DNA of 64,000 nucleotides from Allobosea sp. Leaf344. GTDB taxonomy: Bacteria > Pseudomonadota > Alphaproteobacteria > Rhizobiales > Beijerinckiaceae. The stretch is taken from the NCBI RefSeq assembly GCF_001426225.1, contig NZ_LMRT01000016.1, positions 100,890 to 164,889 of the forward strand, given 5' to 3'. Both the position numbers and the translations under genes were made by a program. The notes below the pieces were generated by a model. The model worked only from the letters and a program-made list of their open reading frames with translations, did not search any database and was not told where the DNA came from. Each line of letters starts with the position of its first letter. The stretch's first letter is position 1. Positions 23,849-31,505 of the stretch are shown here, piece by piece.

Positions 23849-24966
23849 TCCGCGGCCTCCGGCACGGCGTCGTCATCGGCCGCCCGGCGCGCCTCGCGCT
23901 CGCGGCGGATGCGGCGGATCAGCTCGAGCTCGCCCTGGAAATCGACATAATGCGGCAGCTTGAGATGCTCGACGAAACCGGCCGCCTCGACATTATCGGC
24001 GTGGTACAGCACGAATTCATCCTGCTGGGCCGGGTAGGTCGCGGCTTCGCCGAAGTCCCGGCATTTCAGCGCACGGTCGACCAGCGACATCGACATCGCC
24101 TTGCGCTCGGCATGGCCGAAGGCGAGGCCGTAGCCGCGGGTGAATTGCGGCGCGACCTCCTTCGAGCCGGTGAACTGGTTGACCATCTGGCATTCGGTCA
24201 GGGTGATGTCGCCGAGATCGACGGCGAAGCCGAGCTCCTCCGGCACGAATGCGACGCTGACCTCGCCGACGCGGATTTCGCCGACGAAGGGGTGATTGCC
24301 GCCGAAACCGCGCTGGACGGAGTAGCCCAGCCCGAGCAGAAAGCCCTCGTCGCCGCGCGCCATCGCCTGCAGCCGGACATCGCGCGCGGCCGGAAAGGAG
24401 ACCGGCTCGCGCGTCAGGTCGAAGGGCCGGGGATCGCCCTCCGGAGGCTCCTCGGCCTCCATCAGCCCTTCGGCCCCGAGAATATCCGGGACGCGGGGCA
24501 TGGTCTGATCGAGGCCGTCTGAAGCGGGCAGGGGTTTCGCGGGCTGCTCCGGCCGGTCCCCCTCCATCAGCGCGAAATCGAAGAGCCGGTGGGTGTAGTC
24601 ATAGGTCGGGCCGAGCACCTGCCCGCCCGGCAGATCCTTATAGGTCGCGGAAACCCGGCGGCGGATCGCCATCCTGGCGGTGTCGACCGGCTCGGAGGAG
24701 CCGAAGCGCGGCAGGGTGGTGCGGTAGGCGCGCACCAGGAAGGCGGCCTCGATCACATCGCCCTGCGCCTGTTTCAGCGCCAGCGCGGCGAGATCGGGAT
24801 CGCAGAGCGAGCCTTCGTTCATGACGCGGGCGCAGGCCAGCGCCTGCTGCTCGCGGATCTGCGCGACGCTGATCTCAGGCACAGCCTCGTCGCCGCGACG
24901 GGCTTCGGCGACGAGATCATGCGTGGCGAGGATGGCGGCCTCGCCGCCCTTGACGGCGACATACAT
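23845..24966 (-). CDS. phnI: C-P lyase core subunit PhnI
   Basis: 373 aa. PhnI forms the core complex with PhnG, PhnH and PhnJ and acts as a nucleosidase/ribosyl transferase that swaps adenine of ATP for the phosphonate. MYVAVKGGEAAI, CDPDLAALALKQAQGDVIEAAFLVRAYRTTLPR, ARMAIRRRVSATYKDLPGGQVLGPTYDYTHRLFDF and the C-terminal LPHYVDFQGELELIRRIR are characteristic. TGATG overlap with phnH and ATGA overlap with phnJ show tight coupling. Confidence 0.96.
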   Translation of the reverse strand: MYVAVKGGEAAILATHDLVAEARRGDEAVPEISVAQIREQQALACARVMNEGSLCDPDLAALALKQAQGDVIEAAFLVRAYRTTLPRFGSSEPVDTARMAIRRRVSATYKDLPGGQVLGPTYDYTHRLFDFALMEGDRPEQPAKPLPASDGLDQTMPRVPDILGAEGLMEAEEPPEGDPRPFDLTREPVSFPAARDVRLQAMARGDEGFLLGLGYSVQRGFGGNHPFVGEIRVGEVSVAFVPEELGFAVDLGDITLTECQMVNQFTGSKEVAPQFTRGYGLAFGHAERKAMSMSLVDRALKCRDFGEAATYPAQQDEFVLYHADNVEAAGFVEHLKLPHYVDFQGELELIRRIRREREARRAADDDAVPEAAE

Positions 24967-25586
24967 CAGCGGGTCTCCGGACGGATCATCGCGCCCTCGG
25001 CGATCTCAGTGGAGCGCGGCAGGCCGATCAGCGCCTCGCCATGGCACAGCACGACATCGACCCCGAGCGGATAGAGCGCGGCGTTCTCCACCATCTCCTG
25101 CCAGAATCCGGGGCGCAGGCCGGCCGGCGCGACGGTTCTCCGATCGGCGATGCCCGGGCCGGAGAGGGTGACGGGGTCGCCGCCCTCGAACGCGGTGCAG
25201 GGCACCAGCACAGTCGCCGAGCGATCGGGGTATTGGTCGGTGCCGATGGCGAATTCGGAGAGGCGCGGCGCCTCCGTCCCGGCCAGCACCGCGAACAGCG
25301 CCTCGCCGGGGGCGGGCACGAGTGCCGCTCCGCAATGGAAGCGCAGCCAGGCGCCGGCGGCGCCGCTGCGCAGAAGCTCGGGCAGCCAGATCGGCGTTTC
25401 GTAATCGGCGAGCGTCAGCAGGGTGGTGGCGGCGGCGAGCCCCAGCCCCTCCGGCGGCGCGAGGGCCGCCGGCACGGTCTGGATGGTGCCCGGCTCCGAC
25501 AGCGCGGCCAGCAATGCGCGGAAGGCGGCCTGTGATTCGAAGACCGGATCGGTGAAGCCGCGGGATATCTGGCGATGATCCTGCAT
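24966..25586 (-). CDS. phnH: C-P lyase core subunit PhnH
   Basis: 206 aa, PLP-transferase-like fold without the cofactor; it binds on the PhnGIJ core and is required for function. FTDPVFESQAAFRALLAALSEPG and TLLTLADYETPIWLP are family hallmarks, with SEFAIGTDQYPDRSATVL and VENAALYPLGVDVVL following. ATG 25586 shares its A with the phnG stop (TGATG); a GTG three bases earlier is less likely. Confidence 0.95.
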   Translation of the reverse strand: MQDHRQISRGFTDPVFESQAAFRALLAALSEPGTIQTVPAALAPPEGLGLAAATTLLTLADYETPIWLPELLRSGAAGAWLRFHCGAALVPAPGEALFAVLAGTEAPRLSEFAIGTDQYPDRSATVLVPCTAFEGGDPVTLSGPGIADRRTVAPAGLRPGFWQEMVENAALYPLGVDVVLCHGEALIGLPRSTEIAEGAMIRPETR

Positions 25587-26020
25587 CACGCGCCCCGGAC
25601 CAGAGTGAAGAAATCGACCTTCGTGGCCGCGGCCTTGCGGGAGGCGAGGTCGCGGGCGGCGGCCTGGCGGGCGGCGAGCGCCGAGACGTGCTGCCGTAGC
25701 GGGCCGGTCTCGGCCTCCTGCTGCAGCCGCGCATCGAGAATGGCGGCGAGCCGCGCCTTGCGGCCGTCGCGGCCCAGCGCATAGGCGAAGCCCATCGCTC
25801 CATCCGCCAGCCTGACGACGCAGCGCGTCACCGTCGCCTCGCCCAGATTGAAGCGGCGGCCGGCCCCGCCGGCGCGGCCCTCGACCATGACGGTGCCGGT
25901 CTCCGGCGCCTTCAGCAGATCATGCGCCGGCAAATCGGCACCTAGGACGGCCTCGATCTCGCTGCGGCTGGCCCGGGCCAGCACCGCCATCCAGCGCTGC
26001 CTCTCGCTTGTCTGCGTCAT
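25586..26020 (-). CDS. phnG: C-P lyase core subunit PhnG
   Basis: 144 aa from ATG 26020, about the usual PhnG length. RQRWMAVLARASRSEIEAVL, PETGTVMVEGRAGGAGRRFNLGEATVTRCVV and GFAYALGRDGRKARLAAILDA are family blocks. First gene of the phnGHIJ-KLM operon, divergent from phnF across an 87-bp region with palindromic operators. A weak TTG start at 26047 would extend into that region and is not preferred. Confidence 0.94.
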   Translation of the reverse strand: MTQTSERQRWMAVLARASRSEIEAVLGADLPAHDLLKAPETGTVMVEGRAGGAGRRFNLGEATVTRCVVRLADGAMGFAYALGRDGRKARLAAILDARLQQEAETGPLRQHVSALAARQAAARDLASRKAAATKVDFFTLVRGA

Positions 26021-26050
26021 CCCATGCGCTCTCTGGTCAATCTTCAATGT

Positions 26051-26069
26051 CTAGACTATGCTAGTCTAG
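26051..26069. promoter_or_regulatory. PhnF operator candidate 1 (19-bp perfect palindrome)
   Basis: CTAGACTATGCTAGTCTAG: perfect 8-bp arms around a 3-bp centre. The left arm is embedded in the perfect 8-mer palindrome GTCTAGAC (26049-26056). It lies midway between divergent phnG and phnF, where a GntR/HutC repressor would control both. Confidence 0.65.
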
Positions 26070-26079
26070 CTGCCGTGAA

Positions 26080-26091
26080 AGGTCTATACAT
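26080..26091. promoter_or_regulatory. PhnF operator candidate 2
   Basis: AGGTCTATACAT, containing GTCTATAC. It resembles the TGGTCTATACCA-type inverted repeat known for mycobacterial PhnF. It lies 17 bp before the phnF ATG, suggesting autorepression. Confidence 0.45.
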
Positions 26092-26107
26092 TTTGGATGA
26101 AACTTTG

Positions 26108-26854
26108 ATGACGCCCGCTCCGGAAGGCGCCGGGGCCGATGGCGGGACGGCCTGGCGGCGCATCGCCGATACGCTGGCTTCCGCCATCGCCAAGGGCGAT
26201 TACGCGCCCGGCGACACGCTGCCGGCCTCCGTCGCGCTGGCCGAGCATTATGGCGTGCACCGCCATACGGTGCGGCAGGCGTTCCGCTATCTCGCCGAGC
26301 AGGGGCTGGTGACCGTGGCACGTGGGCGGGGCACGCAGGTCAGCGCACCGCGCTTTCCCTATCGCATCGGCCGGCGCGTCAGCATGCGGGCCAATTTCGG
26401 CGCGGCGGGCATTCCGGTGTCGAGCGCGTTGCTGGCGGCGGAGATCACGGCCGGGCCGGAAGATATCTGCGCCCGCCTGAACCTGCCGGAGGCGACGGAG
26501 CTGTGGCGACTCGAGACGCTGAGCCTGGCGGGAGGCGTGCCGGTCGGCACCGGGGTGCATTGGCTGGAGGCGGCTCGCTTTCCCGGCTTCGACACCAGGC
26601 TCGCCGATGCCGGCGCCTCGATCACCGCGGCGTTCAAGGCCGCCGGCATTCCGGATTATCTGCGGCTGTCGACGCGGCTTTCGGCGCGGCTGGCGGATGA
26701 GCGCGAGGCGCTGCTCTTGAAGATCGCGCCGGGCGCAGCGGTGATGCTGTCCTCGGCGGTCGATGCGCTGCCGGACCTGGCGCCGATCCATCTGGTCGAC
26801 AGCGTCTTCGCCGGGGAACGGATGGAGATGGTGGTGGAGCCCTTCGCCGAGTGA
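26108..26854 (+). CDS. phnF: Phosphonate-operon repressor PhnF (GntR family, HutC subfamily)
   Basis: 248 aa. N-terminal winged helix (about 12-80: RRIADTLASAIAKGDYAPGDTLPASVALAEHYGVHRHTVRQAFRYLAEQGLV) and C-terminal UTRA effector domain (~95-245) of the HutC type. The ATG at 26108 has GGA upstream and leaves both operator-like palindromes in the intergenic region; an in-frame GTG at 26075 would place one inside the gene. Divergent from phnG, so it probably represses phnGHIJ-KLM and itself; the effector in alphaproteobacteria is not established. Confidence 0.92.
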   Translation: MTPAPEGAGADGGTAWRRIADTLASAIAKGDYAPGDTLPASVALAEHYGVHRHTVRQAFRYLAEQGLVTVARGRGTQVSAPRFPYRIGRRVSMRANFGAAGIPVSSALLAAEITAGPEDICARLNLPEATELWRLETLSLAGGVPVGTGVHWLEAARFPGFDTRLADAGASITAAFKAAGIPDYLRLSTRLSARLADEREALLLKIAPGAAVMLSSAVDALPDLAPIHLVDSVFAGERMEMVVEPFAE

Positions 26855-26875
26855 GCGCGGGCTCCCCACCGCTCG

Positions 26876-27730
26876 TCAGATCGCGCGCCTGCCGATGATC
26901 GCGAAACGCAGCCGGCTGGAGATGAAATCGATCACCGTGACCGCGGCGAGGATCAGCAGGATCAGGAAGGAGACCTGCTGCCATTCCAGCGTGCGGATCG
27001 TCTCCGAGAGATAGAGCCCGATGCCGCCGGCCCCGACGATGCCGATGATGGTGGAGGAGCGGGTGTTGGATTCGATGTAGTACAGCACCTGGCTGGCGAT
27101 CACCGGCAGCACCTGCGGGATCAGCCCGAAGCGGATCTGCTGGAACCGGCCGCCGCCCATCGAGGTGACACCTTCGACCGGCTTGCGGTCGGACGCCTCG
27201 ATCGCTTCGGAATAGAGCTTGCCGAAGGCGCCGAGATCGCTGGTCATGATGGCCAGCATTCCGGCGAAGGGACCGAGGCCGACGACATTCACCCAGATCA
27301 GCGCCCAGATCAGCGCGTCGACGCCGCGGATCGAATCGAGGGAGCGGCGGGCGAAGAAATGCACGATGCGGTTGGCGACGACGTTGCGAGCCGCGATGAA
27401 ACCCAGCGGAAAGGCGAGGATCGCGGCCAGGATCGTGCCGAGAAAGGCGATGGCGATGGTCTCGAACAGCGCCTTGACGAAGAGCAGGGCGCGCGCGAGG
27501 GAGCCCGGATCGGGCGGGAGCATCAGCACGATGAAGGTGCCGAGATTGCCGAACCCCGCGATGATGCGCCCCGGCGAGATCTCGAGCGTCGACAGCCCAT
27601 AGACGAAGAGGCCGAGGAGCAGGACGAGGATCGCGGCGGTGGCCAGTTTGCGGCGCAGCGAGCCGTCGATGACGGCGCGGTGCCGCGCCAGCAGGTCGCT
27701 GCGCTGGGCGGCGGTGAGGGCGAGGCTCAT
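26876..27730 (-). CDS. phnE: Phosphonate ABC transporter permease PhnE (second copy)
   Basis: 284 aa with about six membrane segments (first at ~30-52). The permease EAA-type loop is EAIEASDRKPVEGVTSMGGGRFQQIRFGLIPQ, with GIVGAGGIGLYLSETIRTLEWQQVSF near the C-terminus. ATG 27730 overlaps the stop of the upstream phnE (ATGA). Tandem PhnE genes are common in rhizobia and form a heterodimeric pore with PhnC and PhnD. Its end converges with phnF, 21 bp away. Confidence 0.94.
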   Translation of the reverse strand: MSLALTAAQRSDLLARHRAVIDGSLRRKLATAAILVLLLGLFVYGLSTLEISPGRIIAGFGNLGTFIVLMLPPDPGSLARALLFVKALFETIAIAFLGTILAAILAFPLGFIAARNVVANRIVHFFARRSLDSIRGVDALIWALIWVNVVGLGPFAGMLAIMTSDLGAFGKLYSEAIEASDRKPVEGVTSMGGGRFQQIRFGLIPQVLPVIASQVLYYIESNTRSSTIIGIVGAGGIGLYLSETIRTLEWQQVSFLILLILAAVTVIDFISSRLRFAIIGRRAI

Positions 27731-28608
27731 CGTTGATGCTCCAGGCTGATCAGCGCATGGCGCAGGCGCTCGGTGCCATAGTCGATCAGCATCACCGTCG
27801 CGATGATGAGCAGCAGGATCGCGCTGATGTCGGTGAAGTAGAATTTGCGGATGGCCTCGATCAGATCCTGGCCGATGCCGCCGGCCCCGACGAAGCCCAT
27901 GATCGAGGCGCCGCGGACATTGATCTCGAACCGGAGCAGCGCGTAGCTGGCGAAGTTCGACAGCACCTGCGGCACCACGGCGAAGCGGATGACCTGCCAC
28001 CAGCTGGCGCCGGTCGCGACCAGGCCGTCGACCGGCTTCATGTCGATGTTCTCGACGACTTCGGAGAAGAGCTTGCCCATCGCGCCGGTGGTGTGGATGG
28101 CGATGGCGAGGACACCGGGCAGCGGCCCCAGGCCGAAGGCGATCACGAAGATCAGCGCGAAGACGATCTCCGGAACGGTGCGGCAGAATTCGAGATAGCG
28201 GCGGGTGGCGAAGCGCAGCCAGCCATTGCTGCCGAGATTGGCGGCGGCGACGAAGCAGAGCAGGAAGCCGCCGACCGCGCCGAGCAGAGTGCCGACATAG
28301 GCGATCAGGATGGTCTGCCAGAGCAGCTTCAGCCAGCCCTTCCAGCCCCAATACCATTCCGCGAAATCCGCGCCGAGGCTCTGCCAGCGCAGCACCGGCA
28401 CGGTCTCGAGGATGTATTTGGGGAAACGCCAGGCATTGGCGGCGAATTTCTCGAGATCGACCTCGGAGCCGATGGCGGCGAGCCAGATCAGCAGCGCCAG
28501 CACCGCCGCGCCGATCAGCGTCTGCCGACGCTTGGTGGCCATGGCGGCGGCATAGCGCGCCTGATGGGCGCGAATGGCCGGGTCGTTGCGGTCGATCGCG
28601 AGGGTCAT
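27727..28608 (-). CDS. phnE: Phosphonate ABC transporter permease PhnE (first copy)
   Basis: 293 aa, start MTLAIDRNDPAIRAHQ. One membrane segment near 28-46, then a periplasmic loop (FRFPKYI-like, WYWGWKGWLKLLWQTILIAY) and the core permease domain. EAA-type loop: VVENIDMKPVDGLVATGASWWQVIRFAVVPQ, then GFVGAGGIGQDLIEAIRKFYFTDIS. It pairs with the next PhnE. The 162-bp gap to phnD holds a strong hairpin. Confidence 0.94.
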   Translation of the reverse strand: MTLAIDRNDPAIRAHQARYAAAMATKRRQTLIGAAVLALLIWLAAIGSEVDLEKFAANAWRFPKYILETVPVLRWQSLGADFAEWYWGWKGWLKLLWQTILIAYVGTLLGAVGGFLLCFVAAANLGSNGWLRFATRRYLEFCRTVPEIVFALIFVIAFGLGPLPGVLAIAIHTTGAMGKLFSEVVENIDMKPVDGLVATGASWWQVIRFAVVPQVLSNFASYALLRFEINVRGASIMGFVGAGGIGQDLIEAIRKFYFTDISAILLLIIATVMLIDYGTERLRHALISLEHQR

Positions 28609-28727
28609 GGCTGATCTTTCGTGGCGGAGCGGGCCGATCGCCATGCGACCGGCCGGTTCCGTCAGGCGCACGCTCCGGGACAGGAACCCCCGCCCGGGGG
28701 TGCCGTGCGTCACTGGGCGCGCGTTTA

Positions 28728-28750
28728 ATGGTCGGGCCGGGCCCGACCAT
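28728..28750 (-). other. Strong hairpin between phnD and phnE
   Basis: Perfect 10-bp stem ATGGTCGGGC / GCCCGACCAT with a 3-nt loop, about 21 nt past the phnD stop. Probable 3' stabiliser or attenuator that lets phnD be expressed above the permeases. Confidence 0.55.
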
Positions 28751-28770
28751 GACGGCCGAGGGCGAGCGCC

Positions 28771-29688
28771 TCAGGAGGACTTCTTCTTGCGCAGGGCGTC
28801 GACGAATTTGTTGAGCTCGATGATCGGCTCATAGGCCTTGTTGTCGACGGCTTGGAGCGGGCCCTGCTTGCCCTCGTAGATCTTGTCGAAGGCGGCCTTG
28901 TCCCGGGTCGAGAGGTTCAGGACCGCGTCGCGGATCTTGGTCTTGAGGTCGGCCGGCAGTTCGCTGAGATAGGCCATCGGCGAATTCACGATCTGCGCGG
29001 ATTTGTAGATGATGCGGAAATCATCCGGCTTGGCCATGTTCTTGCGGGCCATGCGCAGCAGGTTCGATTCCTGCTCGTCGTTCCACCAATTGGCGGCGAC
29101 ATCGACCGTGCCTTGGCCGAGCGCGATGATCGCGTTCTCATGGCTGCCGGCATAGACGACCTTGGAGAAGAAGGTCTCGGGGTCGATCTTCATGCCGTCG
29201 AGAACGAAGCGCGGCACATTATTGCCGGAGGTGGAGTTGGGATCGACGAGGCCGAGATTCTTGCCCTTGAGATCCTCGATCTTCTGATAGGGCGAATCCT
29301 TCTTCACGTAGAAGACGGAATAATAGCCCTTGGTCCCGTCGAGATTGGTCTCGATCGCGAAGGCGTCGATCTTGGCGCCGGTCATCAGGGCGCGGGCGAA
29401 AGAGGCCGGGCCATACATGCCGATATGGATGTTGCCGGCGCGCTGGCCCTCGATCAGGGCGGCGTAGTCGCTGGCGATGCGGAGCGTCACCTTGGTGCCG
29501 AGCTCCTTGGCGAGATAGGTCACGAAGGGGGTGTAGCGCTCGACCACGCCGGAGGCGTTCTCCGCCGGGATGATGGCGAAGACCAGCTCGGGATATTTCG
29601 CCTTCCAGTCCTGGGCGATGGCCGGGGCGGTGAGCGTGGCGGCGAGGCCGGTCGCGGCGAGCGCGAGCGTGTGGCGGCGGGTCAGCAT
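28771..29688 (-). CDS. phnD: Phosphonate ABC transporter substrate-binding protein PhnD
   Basis: 305 aa periplasmic binding protein. Signal peptide MLTRRHTLALAATGLAATL... cleaved near AIAQ (26). Family blocks: RYTPFVTYLAKELGTKVTLRIASDYAALIEGQRAGNIHIGMYGPASFARA, GLVDPNSTSGNNVPRFVL (phosphonate-contact loop with S/T residues) and VYAGSHENAIIALGQGTVDVAANW. It delivers phosphonates such as 2-aminoethylphosphonate to PhnE. Second gene of phnCDE1E2. Confidence 0.95.
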   Translation of the reverse strand: MLTRRHTLALAATGLAATLTAPAIAQDWKAKYPELVFAIIPAENASGVVERYTPFVTYLAKELGTKVTLRIASDYAALIEGQRAGNIHIGMYGPASFARALMTGAKIDAFAIETNLDGTKGYYSVFYVKKDSPYQKIEDLKGKNLGLVDPNSTSGNNVPRFVLDGMKIDPETFFSKVVYAGSHENAIIALGQGTVDVAANWWNDEQESNLLRMARKNMAKPDDFRIIYKSAQIVNSPMAYLSELPADLKTKIRDAVLNLSTRDKAAFDKIYEGKQGPLQAVDNKAYEPIIELNKFVDALRKKKSS

Positions 29689-29746
29689 GGAGGTGCTCCT
29701 GAGGGTGAAGGATTGAAGCGAAAGGCGAAGGCTCGTCGTGGGCCGG

Positions 29747-30565
29747 TCAGGCGGCGCTCTGCTTGGCGCGCTGCGCCTCTTCTTGGGCGATGGCCTGGAG
29801 ATGCTGCAGCGCCTCGGCGCCGGCATCCTTGGCCTCGATCCCGTAGAGCTCGCTCGCGACCTCCGCGGTCAGCTCGTGCGGGGCTCCGTCGAAGACGATC
29901 CTGCCGGCGGCCATGCCGATCAGCCGGTCGCAATATTTCGCCGCGATATCGAGATGGTGGAGATTGCAGATGACGGTGATCCCGTCCTCCCGGTTGATCC
30001 GGAACAGGGCGTCCATCACCACCTGGGTGTTGCGCGGATCGAGCGAGGCGATCGGCTCGTCGGCGAGGATGATGCTGGGCTCCTGCACCAGCGCCCGGGC
30101 GATGGCGACGCGCTGCTGCTGGCCGCCGGAGAGGGTCTCGGCGCGCTGCGCGAGATAGGCGCCCATGTCGAGCCTCTCCAGGGCGGCGATGGCGCGGATC
30201 TTGTCGTCCTGCGAGAAGCTCTTGACCAGGGTCAGCGCCGCCGCGCGATGGTTGAGGCGGCCGAGCAGGACATTGGTCAGCACGTCGAGCCGGCCGACCA
30301 GGTTGAACTGCTGGAAGATCATCGCCGTGTCGCGGCGCCAGGCGCGCAGGCTGGCGCCCCTCAGCCTGGTGACGTCGCGGTCACCCGAGAGGATCCTGCC
30401 CTCGCTCGGGTCCGACAGGCGGTTGATCATCCGCAGCAAGGTGGATTTGCCGGCTCCCGAGCGGCCGATGATGCCGACCATCTCGCCCTTCGGGATGGAG
30501 AGGGAGACGTTGTCCACGGCCGGCTTGTCGCCGAAGCACTTGGTCAGGCCTTCGATGCGAAGCAT
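29747..30565 (-). CDS. phnC: Phosphonate ABC transporter ATP-binding protein PhnC
   Basis: 272 aa. ABC ATPase energising phosphonate import. Walker [10 protein letters not shown] (34-42), Q-loop [21 protein letters not shown], signature LSGGQQQR, Walker [20 protein letters not shown] and the RDTAMI block are PhnC-typical. The C-terminal ~25 residues are a Gln/Ala-rich tail. First gene of the importer operon, with a long Pho box about 100 bp upstream of the start. Confidence 0.95.
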   Translation of the reverse strand: MLRIEGLTKCFGDKPAVDNVSLSIPKGEMVGIIGRSGAGKSTLLRMINRLSDPSEGRILSGDRDVTRLRGASLRAWRRDTAMIFQQFNLVGRLDVLTNVLLGRLNHRAAALTLVKSFSQDDKIRAIAALERLDMGAYLAQRAETLSGGQQQRVAIARALVQEPSIILADEPIASLDPRNTQVVMDALFRINREDGITVICNLHHLDIAAKYCDRLIGMAAGRIVFDGAPHELTAEVASELYGIEAKDAGAEALQHLQAIAQEEAQRAKQSAA

Positions 30566-30622
30566 GAGGTCGGTCCCGCTTGCGGTGGTGATGCGCGCGC
30601 ACCGACAAGGCGAGATGCCGTC

Positions 30623-30652
30623 CGGAAGCGCTCACGTCTGTGCGGAAGCGCT
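30623..30652. repeat. 10-bp direct repeat in the phnC leader
   Basis: CGGAAGCGCT at 30623-30632 and 30643-30652, with a 20-bp period (about two helical turns). It lies between the Pho box and phnC. Function unknown. Confidence 0.4.
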
Positions 30653-30663
30653 AGAAGCCCTGC

Positions 30664-30703
30664 ATGACAGGGCGGTGACATCGGGATGACGCTGTGTTGA
30701 CAG
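30664..30703 (-). promoter_or_regulatory. Pho box (four PhoB half-sites) upstream of phnC
   Basis: Read on the minus strand, four CTGTCA-type half-sites occur in strict 11-bp register; on the plus strand TGAC begins at 30665, 30676, 30687 and 30698. This matches the PhoB box (CTGTCAT-N4 repeats) with room for two PhoB dimers. It predicts induction of phnCDE1E2 under phosphate starvation. Confidence 0.8.
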
Positions 30704-30716
30704 CCGGCGGGTCGCC

Positions 30717-31427
30717 TCAGGCCGAGCGGAGGATCATCTCCACGCATTCGCGGGTGTAGAGGCGGCGTTCGGCGCGGTCCATGGGCGCTATGCCCAGCAG
30801 AGCGCGGCGCTGGTGGAAGCCGCCGATCATGCCGATGAACTGCTCGGCCAGGCGACGGGCCCGCGCCGGCGCCAGCGCGGAGAGCCCGGCTTCACCAACT
30901 CGTGAACGCTGCACCAGCAGCTCCGAGAGCTCGTCCAGCATGCGGCTCGCCCCGGCCTGATAGGCGGTCTGGCCGAGCTCCGGGACGCGCGCCACCGCGG
31001 TCAGCAGCAGCCGATGCAGTTCGAGCGAGGCCGGCTCGCACATCATCGCCTGCACATCCTCCGCCAGCTGCAGCAGGAGATCCTCCAGGCTGGCCTCGGT
31101 ATTGGCGGGGGTTCGCAGCGGGATCGTCAGTTTTTCGGTCAGTTCCGTACAGATCGCCCTGAACAATCCCTGCTTGTCGGCGAAGTGGCTGTATATGGTC
31201 TGCTTCGACACGCCGGCCCGCTGCGCGATCTGGTCCAGGCTCGCACGCTCGAAGCCTTCCGCCAGGAAGATCTCCGAGGCGGCCTTCACGATGGCCCGTT
31301 GTTTTGCAGGGCGGGGCCTATCCGACGGCAGGGCTTTTGCATTACGTATCTGGCCAGGGCTTCGGGCCGGACTCCGCCCAGCATCCGGGCGCGCTGACAT
31401 CTGCGTGTGCGAGGTTGATCGGGTCAT
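30717..31427 (-). CDS. TetR/AcrR family transcriptional repressor
   Basis: About 236 aa. After a Ser/Arg/Pro-rich N-terminus, the DNA-binding domain reads RAIVKAASEIFLAEGFERASLDQIAQRAGVSKQTIYSHFADKQGLFRAI, followed by an all-helical ligand domain with the AcrR-type C-terminal region (LHRLLLTAVARVPELGQTAYQ). Start ATG 31427 is favoured; ATG 31400 is possible. An upstream ATG at 31439 would sit at or before the predicted transcription start. Divergent from the RND pump, with a perfect palindrome inside its own promoter, so it probably represses both. Confidence 0.9.
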   Translation of the reverse strand: MTRSTSHTQMSARPDAGRSPARSPGQIRNAKALPSDRPRPAKQRAIVKAASEIFLAEGFERASLDQIAQRAGVSKQTIYSHFADKQGLFRAICTELTEKLTIPLRTPANTEASLEDLLLQLAEDVQAMMCEPASLELHRLLLTAVARVPELGQTAYQAGASRMLDELSELLVQRSRVGEAGLSALAPARARRLAEQFIGMIGGFHQRRALLGIAPMDRAERRLYTRECVEMILRSA

Positions 31428-31444
31428 GCTTCCGCCCATATGGG

Positions 31445-31473
31445 AATCTATCAAACTGGACCGTCCAGTCCAA
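31445..31473 (-). promoter_or_regulatory. Promoter of the TetR gene
   Basis: Minus strand: -35 TTGGAC (31473-31468), 17-bp spacer, -10 TAGATT (31450-31445). Transcription would start near 31438, giving a very short leader. The operator palindrome lies in the spacer. Confidence 0.5.
31455..31469. promoter_or_regulatory. TetR operator candidate
   Basis: ACTGGACCGTCCAGT, a perfect 15-bp palindrome (7-1-7) between the divergent regulator and pump genes. It fills the spacer of the regulator promoter, an ideal place for repression. Confidence 0.6.
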
Positions 31474-31505
31474 TCTAGTGATGCGAAAGCGGAGCGTCCA
31501 GCCCG

